Below, one piece after another: positions 50,401 through 60,400 of a DNA stretch of 64,000 nt. The stretch lies in NCBI RefSeq assembly GCF_000764305.2, contig NW_025932456.1:277493-341492 (forward strand), read 5' to 3'. The stretch is from Hyalella azteca. Taxonomy: Eukaryota > Arthropoda > Malacostraca > Amphipoda > Hyalellidae. The notes under the pieces are model-generated. The model saw only the letters and a program-made list of their open reading frames with translations. It was not told where the DNA came from and ran no database searches. Numbering within the stretch: position 1 is the stretch's first letter; each line of letters begins with the position of its first letter. The translations under genes were made by a program, and so were the position numbers.

Positions 50401-51405
50401 TAAATTTGCCTTTTATTGTTTGATAATTTTGCACAGCGAATTTAAAATTATTTAAAGCGGTTAAAAATATTTTTGGGGGGCTGAAGTCGCTCTAAAATAG
50501 GCCTGGGACGCGAATGCGAAAAAGCATATTAATTCATCGTGAATAAGCAGTCGTTGAGTAAAAAAATTATGCAGATGAATTCAGTGACAACATCGCAGTC
50601 ATAGGCGCAGTAGTTCGGGTCTATAATGCCCAGCATACAGACCTGCAGACAAAGTCTGTAACAACATCGCAGTCATAGGCGCAGTAGTTCGGGTCTATAA
50701 TGCCCAGCGTACAGACCTGCAGACAAAGTCTGTAACAACATCGCAGTCATAGGCACAGTAGTTCGGGTCGAGGATGCCGCTGAACTGCATGTTGGCGTCA
50801 ATGTTGAGGACAGCTCCTTTGATCTCCGTGTATTCGTCCAGTAGTTGTCCTGTGGTCAGAATTTACAATCTGTTAAAATTTAAACAAATTACAGAATTTT
50901 AAAACGTTGCGCTTTCCTTAGTAGTAGAACCGAATAAAAATTTATACATGGCTGATAATTTGTAAGAAGTGCGGGTTAAGATTCGTAAGCTCTCACGCAC
51001 GCATCACAACGATACATATATAGATATAAACTAATTTGAGCCTACACAATCGTAGACAATTTCTTGTCAAGTCATTGGGCGCATGACTGTACTCACGGCC
51101 AATAACAATACAGTCGCCGTCCAAGACAACTTCCTGTGGGGACATTGGGCGCACGACTGTACTCACGGCCAATAACAATACAGTCGCCGTCAAAGACAAC
51201 TTCCTGTGGGGTCATTGGGCGCACGACTGTACTCACGGCCAATAACAATACAGTCGCCGTCCAAGACAACTTCCTGTGGGGTCATCGGGCGCACGAAGAC
51301 CTGGCTGGACAAGTAACACGTGCCGTCGTCGTAGCAAAAGCTGAAGGTGTTGCACTCAAATGCTTCGTAATATTTGCACGTAAGCAGGCACGAGATGTAC
51401 GTGTC
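47471..51405 (-). CDS. Apple/PAN-like modules and membrane anchor (exons 19-25)
   Basis: Three further modules share the pattern C-x3-C, a spaced Cys, F-x-[FY]-C and CYL: SCLLTCKYYEAFECNTFSFC with TCYLSS; NYCAYDCDVVTDFVCRSFDY with TCYLHD; CAKECVEDADIVCNGFDFCQ with SCYLTE. This resembles apple/PAN folds that bind proteins or sugars. The last exon encodes MAGLAVGMLISSFALTFVAF, the membrane helix. Five of these seven exons carry tandem arrays at their donor sites. Confidence 0.85.
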
Positions 51406-54400
51406 CTGGAACGAAAGACTTTGTCAAAGGTAAGCGATGTTACGGCCTAAACCTGTTGATTAATAAGCTTCAATTACCTAATTTTCTATTAAATTATTGT
51501 TCCTACAAATTTATATGGTTATCATTCAGATGATCATGTTTGAATTCTACGTTACATTTTTTCGGCACGATACACGGGTTGAAAATATCTGTGAAATGGG
51601 AGAATTGATGTCTTGTTTTGACATTTTCTATTTTTATGTTAGAACTATTTGTTATTTAGAAATTGCAAAATCAGATCATGACTTGATTAAAATCAGAACT
51701 AGTGATGATTGATCAATAATTTGAAATCCATTTGGAAACTAAAAATTTGGTCGGTTTCATCAATACTTTATTGAGATTTTACGACACTACAGTTGCTGGA
51801 CTAAGCACGTAACCCGATGAGGAAAACTCTTTACGTGAAATAGAGTATAATTAGATGAAGTAACTTTGTATGATGAAAAATGTTATATAATTAAATAGAA
51901 CACCCTTGTGTGATGAGAAATGTTATAGAATTAAATAGAGTAACCTTGTATGATGAGAATATTACATAATTAAATGGAATAACCTTGTACGATGGGTAAT
52001 ATTATATAATTAAATAGAGTATCCTCTCATGATGACAAATATTATATAATTAAATAGAGTAACAATGTATGATAACAAATATAATATAATTAGAGTAACA
52101 ATGCACGATAACAAATAGTATATAATTAAATAGATTAACCTTTTTGAAGGTGACGTTGTTGTACTCGTCCTTTAGCCTGGCGCCCCCGATGAGAGGCACG
52201 AAGTCCTCCCTGATGAGGTCCACGAACACAGGATCGTCCACGAACATCTCCCGCGTCATCTGCACCGCCGTGTACACCCCGTAGTTTTCCTGAGGAGGTC
52301 ATGATACATTACGCCCCGTAGTGTTCCTGAGGAGGTCATGATACATTACGCCCCGTAGTGTTCCTGAGGAGGTCATGATACATTACGTCCCGTAGTGTTC
52401 CTGAGGAGGTCATGATACATTACGCCCCGTAGTAGAAGCTGAACCATTACATGTAATGGCTCTGCACAAGACAACCGCTAATAAGTTTCCAGCCCGCAAT
52501 TGTTCTGCTGATTTAGGTAAACTAACTCATGCAGTTCTACGTATACCTTTTGGTCCTTATGTAGGTCAAAATTGGCAGTCCGAAAGGAACACAAAGATTA
52601 CCCAGCTGTAGCGAGATTTTTCTAGAGGACTCTTAAGAGTTGGTGTGGCATGACCCAGTCGCTATCCTTCCTGTAATTATAGTTAAATAGTTGGTACCAT
52701 TAGGTATATATAGACAAGTTTTTTATTAATTCACCTGACCATCAGCGTCAGTGTACGGGTACTGGAAGACGAGCGTTTGCTTAACGATCTCCTCGTTGAT
52801 CCACATCTCGACCTCCTCATTGAAGGGCTGCACGGCGTGCGTGTCGCTCACGGTCTGTACGAAGTGGGGACAAGGGACGTCTGTGGCGGCGGTGCCTGTC
52901 GAGTTGATGATGCTGCTCAGGAAGCACTGTTTGCCTTGCACTGGGCACTGGTAGAACGAACTGAAATGAGGCAATAAATTAGTGCGATTACACGACAATA
53001 AACGGCAGCGCTGAGGCAATAGGTTAATCTCATTACACGACTAAATACGGCAGCGCGTGGAGTGTATATAGCTTCGAACAAACGGTGAGGATAGCATCAA
53101 TAATAAGAGATGAAGAACTAATAGCTCATAGAGAAAGAGAGTCAGGCAATGTATAAATTTTGGCAATAAATTATATACAAGTAATGATAATATTAATATT
53201 CTGATACATTAATAGTCAGAAAACGGTAGAATGAGAAGATAACTAAGAACTTGGCCCTCGCCCCACACTCTAACGCCGTACCTGCAGTGGAAGGTGGTGT
53301 AGGAGAGGCAGTAGCGAGCACACAGGTCCGCGTCGTTGATAAGCTCCTCCACCTGCAACATCCAACCTACATGTATTAAAAACTCGTAATCTCCTGTGCC
53401 TGTGACATAAAACTATATGCACGAATCACTCGCAATCTCTTCCATCTGCATCACGGGCATATTCTTCTTCCCGTCTAAGGCATCTAACTCCAATTATGTT
53501 TTCAATTGATAGCGTTCCCTATACGCAGTGCAGTCAATTTTTCATCTCAAGTGAGGAATATGAACAGAATTGAAGGCAGTACACACGAGATGGTCCTGGT
53601 CGGTTGGCTGCTTGTCGGGGTAGGGTGTGAACTGCAGCGAGTACGGCGCTGGCTGCAGCAACAGCAGCACCGCGAACACAAAGTTATCATCGTGGTCAAC
53701 CTGCGACGGTATGTACAACAGAAAACAGTAACATATAGAAGTATGTACATTAATATACACAACAGTGGTATATGGCAATGCATAGAGTCCTATGTACATT
53801 ACAGCAGCAGTAACAGGAATGATATTGGGGACAGACGCAGAGTTGTCTTCATGGCCAGTCATATTGATATTGTCAATTTGCAGCAAACGTCTTCCCATTT
53901 GTACTCGTTTGTTCAACGGAATGCTTGTTATGTTGCATAATAATATGCTGCCTATGCAGAGTTGTAAATAAAGCCAGTCCCATCAAACGTATTGAATTTA
54001 ATGACATTATGTTGTATTCAACAGTTACTATCTAGCAGTAATGCAAAGCGGTTAGCTAGCGCATTCTATACAGATCGCTTCATCACTGTGTTACAAGCGC
54101 GTCATATTCTCTGCGTCGAATCACCTGCCGTAACAAGAATTTTTCACCAACTCTAAATTGATGGTAAAATTGGTGATGGTAACCGGAACACAGGCTCTAT
54201 AATGCTTTAATTTTAAATATTATGTCATTACTGGTTTTGATATTTTATGTTTTTAATTAGATATGATCGTTAATGACGTTAGATTGCCATTGCGATTCTT
54301 CAACTTAACTCACCACTTAATCCTATACCTAATTGTGTTATAATGGAAAAGTGTACTTGGAGCGAATGAATATACATATTAACCTGAATTTCAGGGATCC

Positions 54401-57400
54401 TTATGATGGAAGTTCCTGTTCCGTTGATGATGGCCCGGGCGAGATCCTCTTCAAAGTCCCGCACGTGCGTGTCGAGGCCTCGCTCCCATATGCCTGCATC
54501 ATTACTGTCTTTAGAGAGGGCTTAGTTTCCTCTCCCATATGCCTGCATCATTACTGTCTTTAGAGAGGGCTTAATTTTTTCTCCTAAATGCCTGAATTAT
54601 TACTGTCATCCCCAGAGTTTTCATCCCCGAATGGGATAGTCGATTAGAATAAAAGCACAATAATTACTAGATCTTTCGAGAAGGTTCAGTTAATTAGAAA
54701 TGATCAATACGGAACTGCCTGCACCATATTTTAAAGTTGGTGCGAAAGAGTGTATGCTGGTATTTCCATTAATAGTTAACATATTAGGCATTTGATGGCA
54801 TCAAGCCGCAATAAAAGAGGCACCTTCAAAAGTAATCTTGAGCCACGACCGCTGCTGCGGCAGCATAAAACATTCCCGCACGTCGAACTCGCCCATAGCG
54901 AACGAGTCCGACGCCAGACTCGAGAAGCCCAGGAAGTTGACGGCTTCTTCGGCCACCACGACTCTGGCGTCGTCAGGATCGTAGATGGTGACGTCGACCC
55001 GGACGGGATGCTGCACGCTGACGTCGTCCGCGTGGCCGATGATCAAAACGTCGCTCTGTGCCAGTAAACATCAGAGTGTTTATTATTTCAGAGTAATTCT
55101 CAGTGTTTATAATTGGAAATATTTCATACGACGATGGTGATCTGTGTATTGCTATAGTTATAGAGAGTATGATGGATGAAAAAATATAACTCAGTACTCA
55201 CTGCAATGAGTGACAGACAGCGCATTTTCTCGTCGACGAAAACGTGAAGTCACGGACGGACATACGGACATGACGAGCATAATAGCGCCTATTTAGCGCT
55301 TTTTTTTCATTTATGGAAAAAAGGCGCTATTATGCTCGTCACGCCCGTCCGTCTGTCTGTCCGTCTGTCCGTCCGTAACCACGTTTTCGTCGACGAGAAA
55401 ATGCGCTCTCTGTCACTCACTGCAATGATTACCGAGTTATATTTTTCCATAAATAAGAAAATGCGCTAAAAACGGCATCTTGATGCCCTTAACTTAAGGA
55501 AAAATTAGATCAGTACTCACTGCATGAGTGACAGAGAGCGCATTTTTCTCGTGCATAAATCAGTTTTCATTGCGATTAGTACAGTGCACTGCACCCAGTA
55601 CATCCAATCTTCAATTAATCTAAAAATACAATCTAAATCCCGACACGTTTTAAAGTATTCTTAAAATCGACGAAAACGTGAAGTCACGGACGGACGGACG
55701 TACACATGACGAGCACAATAGCGCCTTTTTTCCATAAATGAGAAAATGCGCTAGAAATACAATAATTATCCGTTTTCAAAGTTAATCTAAGCAAATAATT
55801 CATTTTATTTGGGGTTTCAGCAGGCTTACATGGGACAATCTAAGCATAGTTGTTCATTTGTGCAGAACGAATAAATTTTATGCAAGTTTGATTGAAGACC
55901 AGAGCACGCTTTTTATTAACATTAACATTTTTTAAAAGCATGCTCTGGTCTTCAATCAAACTTGCACAAAAGAGAAGCTTCTGCCGAACTACACCAATTT
56001 TCAGACGAATAAATTCTATACTATTTGAGTGAGTTATGCCAGTATATTAATTAATTAGGACGATAATAGATATTCGCTCTTGAGTGCCTCTCACTCGGAT
56101 GAAGTGGTAGTCGAGCACGACTTTCGGGTAGTTGCCGCCCTCGGGGTTGGGTATGTCATTGCGCGTTGAAGTCCATCTCTCGGTGAGCACACCTCGGGTC
56201 TACCCTACAGAGAGCGTGAGCCTTATTCGGAGAGTAGGCCAAATTATTACCAATGGCAATAGTCCCTAAATAGCAATTTAACGCAAAGCTACAAGGAATT
56301 ACCCAGCCTATACACTGTGAGGAATTATGACTGACTCACACAATCAGACAAAAATCATGCAAATAAGATTCAGCGGATATTTATTGAAAATTTGTAATAT
56401 ACAGGACCTACTGGCGGTAATATGGCCAGTATAATAAGGCAGCTGATTCAGAATATTTATATACTGAAGTATATAAGAACAGAATGGACGAGGTGATGGC
56501 AATGTCGAAAATACGGAGGTTTAAATGATGTGGTATTCTTTGAAAAAAAGTTCCGTAATTGCGTTGCCCAGAAGAGTCCCCTATTACTGCAGAGTAAAAA
56601 TAATACCCTTCATTAACCGATAAAATAATGCTACTTACATAATGAACAAATTATGAATGTGAAATAAATAATGAATGTACGTATGAATCAAGAATGAATA
56701 AATAAACCTAAGATTTGAATGCGTCTTAGCGCCAATAATGCAAATAAGGCTGCAAATAAGTAGAGAAGAAATCAGTAAAAGGAAGGCACTCAAGACGGAA
56801 TAAAAGGCAAATGAATAGAAGTCCTAGCTGGAACTACTACCAACTCAAACTACGAAACTGAATACAACAAAACTCTAAATGCAATATACGCGAAAAACCA
56901 CAACGAACGAATCAAAAGTAACAAAGAACAAAATGGACAATTGTGGGAAAAAAAATTCTCACAAAACTGCATCGAACTGACGATAATCTTGCAAGATGTA
57001 TGGAAGTAGCGAAGCCTACTACAAGATGAACATGATACTGCATGTAACCCAGGAGCTCCCTGAGCCGTTCTGGCTCCATCTGTACGTAGTTCAGGCCTCA
57101 TTCTTGTCAATTGAAGAACAGTCCACAAATATGCTCATGGTAATGCTTCGCATTAAATAGGAAATTGTAAAATCATTCAAGCAAAGATAGCAAAGGATTG
57201 AAGACCTACATAGCATTTGCAGTGCAATACTGTTTTTACTCCATGAAACTATATAACAAAACATAATTGAAAAAAAAAACATAGAGGAAAGCAATTGTAT
57301 TAGAAATGAATTCGTTTTTTAATGAAGCAAACTTTTGGTTACTAGCATTAAGAATTGATTTCTCTCTCGAAAAACAAACAATATAGCGGTTACCCTTTTG

Positions 57401-60400
57401 ACGCTAAAGTAGAATTAATCAATTGGAACATTTTACTCATGAAGGAGATCGAAGGAAAATGAGAATCTGTTTATAATAAGTTGTTAATAATATATTTACG
57501 TGTCGTCCAGATGGAAGAAGTGGTCGGGATCTGCCATTAAAATGTTGCCGACGACGCTACCCTCTGTTGAAGGAAATGCAGCGTTCAATTCAGTATCGGG
57601 TTTGGAGAGAGCCTTCGCAACCTTCTTTACTAATTACGATCATTATTGCTTATAAAAACTTCGTCAATTATTGAGAGGCGAGTAATGAGGATTAACGACT
57701 TTGTTGTATTTACTTATAATCATGGTCTAAATTGATTGTAATTACGACCAAAATTGCACTGAAACTTGTTGGCACTTGTTGAGTGGAGCCCTCGGAGCCG
57801 AACCATTTCCGAAGCCACGACTGCACTAAAAGTGATCGCTTCAAGTCTTCGGAATCTCTATGATCTTCATCTAACTGTGAGTGTGTCAGGTAGAACTATT
57901 ACCACATTTCCTGCTCACCAACCACTGACGCTCAAGAAACTCACCTAAACTCCCGAAGTATCCTGGCTTGATGGGCGACATCTTACAGTCGCCGGTGTAT
58001 GAGTTGATGGCGTACAAGATACCTGAACAAGAAGCATACGACTAAAAAATATAAAGTGGTTGTTGCTCAATACTTATAAAAATAATAAAGTTATTCTTAT
58101 AGAAATATGCCTAGGATGGTCATAGTTGGGGTATCGATCGCTGTTAGAGATCCCATAGTAGAAGAAGTAGGGAAACAAACTGGCCAGCTTTGAAGGCAGA
58201 AGAAGGTATCCAAAGTTGGCCTTGATCGACTAGAACCTTCTTATTAAACTTATCATGTCAATAAATGCACCATTTACAGAGTTAATTAAATGAAAAGCTT
58301 ACTTTCCGATGTTAATTTAATGGCTCCACCGCGCAGTTGCCTCAATATCGAACATAACGTATTGCAGAAAGAGCAAGACTTTCTACTGACCGGAGTCGTA
58401 GGCGAAGATGAGCTTCATGTCGTACTCGAGTTCCTCGACATCGTCTCCTTTTAAGTCGAAACGCAACAACTGGCGCGTGGTGTCATAGTACATCTGGTGG
58501 GAGGTAGGAAATGCTCCTGAATGTCATCGTACATCTTGATGGAGGTAAGAATGGTTCTTGAATGCTTAATATATCTAGATGGATGTAAGAACGCTTCTTG
58601 AATGTCATAATGCACCTGGATGGATGTAAGAACTGTTCTTGAATGTCATAGTTCTCTTTGGTGGGAATAAAAGCTTTTGAATGTGACGTAGTAGTCAGAT
58701 GATAAAAATATATATATTTGTTTCAGCTCACTACCGTGTAATCTACTAGGCTTTAATGAACATCGGCTGAGTACATTTCATTGAACATTTCCGTGCATCC
58801 TCACCCATCCTCTGTAGACGATTTGTCCCGACTTATCGCCCAGGATGATCTCCATATGAGTCCTGAAGCCCAGCGGCAGGTCGGGCAGTTGCTTGCCCTC
58901 ATCCAGCGACTTGCGACTGCTGCATTCCAGTCCCTTTGGAAGCTGCATCAACAAAACAATGTATTACTTTTTCTAACAGTGAGAGAATTTCTGAACTTTT
59001 GTTAATGCTTGGAAAAAATTCTATGAACTGATTTTTTTAAATATTAATCTAACTTCAACTTAATTATTTGAAAATTTTGACATGAAAAACTGAATATAAA
59101 GTTGAAGTATATTGAAGGAAGAAATCTCACCTCCAAATCCCTGTAGTGCTCAGGTGAAACGTCAGGCACGAAGTCCATGTAGTCGTAGAAGATGGACATA
59201 TTCTTGTGGTCTAAAATGTCCCAAGGGTTCGTCTCCATGCCATCCACCTGCGGAACACAACCATTTGTTCCCTTTTCTCATAGAATAGAATAGAATAGAA
59301 GCGTCGACACTGAAGAAATAGGCCCATGGCCTGTTGCCGATTCTTGAACTTTTCGTGACTTGATTCACAAGGGATATGGCCTTTGGAACCCGATCTTTCT
59401 ATAGCTGACGATTGATTGAGATAGCTGCTGGACTCATATTAACGTTTTCATCCTACCATCTTGATAATTGTACTTACAACTTGCTAATGGGTTTTTGCTA
59501 ACTTTCCGGCAGTCAAAGCGATATTTGCCAATTTTTCTTCAATGTCGATCGTCCTTTATTTAGGAAATATGCATCACTTTAATTTGCTCAATCAATTGTC
59601 TAATACTTATAATAGCATCTTCTGATTTATCCGATCGAACATTTTTTTATCTCTATGTTGCCACCGCAAAATAGATTGATAATTCTAAGTACACCTACGG
59701 TATTTGTTTTATGACTTATGAACATACATATATTTTGGTGCTTGTCGACATCGAATTTTAAAATTTTCTAATTACTCAAACTATTTATGTTTAAATATTT
59801 TCCGTGTGAACGGTCCTTCAATCATTATTCTCGTATATGAAATTGTAATATTCCTTCATTTTAAAGTAATTTTTGTACGTTTGTACTGAAAGTTGCAGTC
59901 ATATGGCTGATATTTGAAGTAATCAAGGCCGAAGTCTTTGAAGTGATCGTATGATGCCTATTTTAGTATACTCGTATTAATTCATTGCCTTTGCGGCAAA
60001 CTGATTTCTCCTTTTACATTAGTGCAATTATGGACGAGCGTAATATCTTACTTTGCACACCTTTATCAACAGAGGCATTCTCATGCCGCCATGACCGATA
60101 CTCCACTGCTGCACTGCAAAGTAGTAGCTGATCTTACTTTGCACACCTTTATCAACAGCGGTATTCTCATGCCGCCATGACCGATACTCCACTGCTGCAC
60201 TGCAAAGTAATAGCTGATCGTGTAGCCGTCGATCGTGTTGGCTGTCCAGACATCGCTCGCTATGTCTCGGATTGTGTCGCTGCCTACATACGTCTGAAAT
60301 TGAATCATAAAATAAAAAAAAACGAGCGCGGTGATATGAAGTGTAGAAAATAAAACATTTTCATTTAAAATACGCCAAAATAGTGTTCACATATAAGCAT

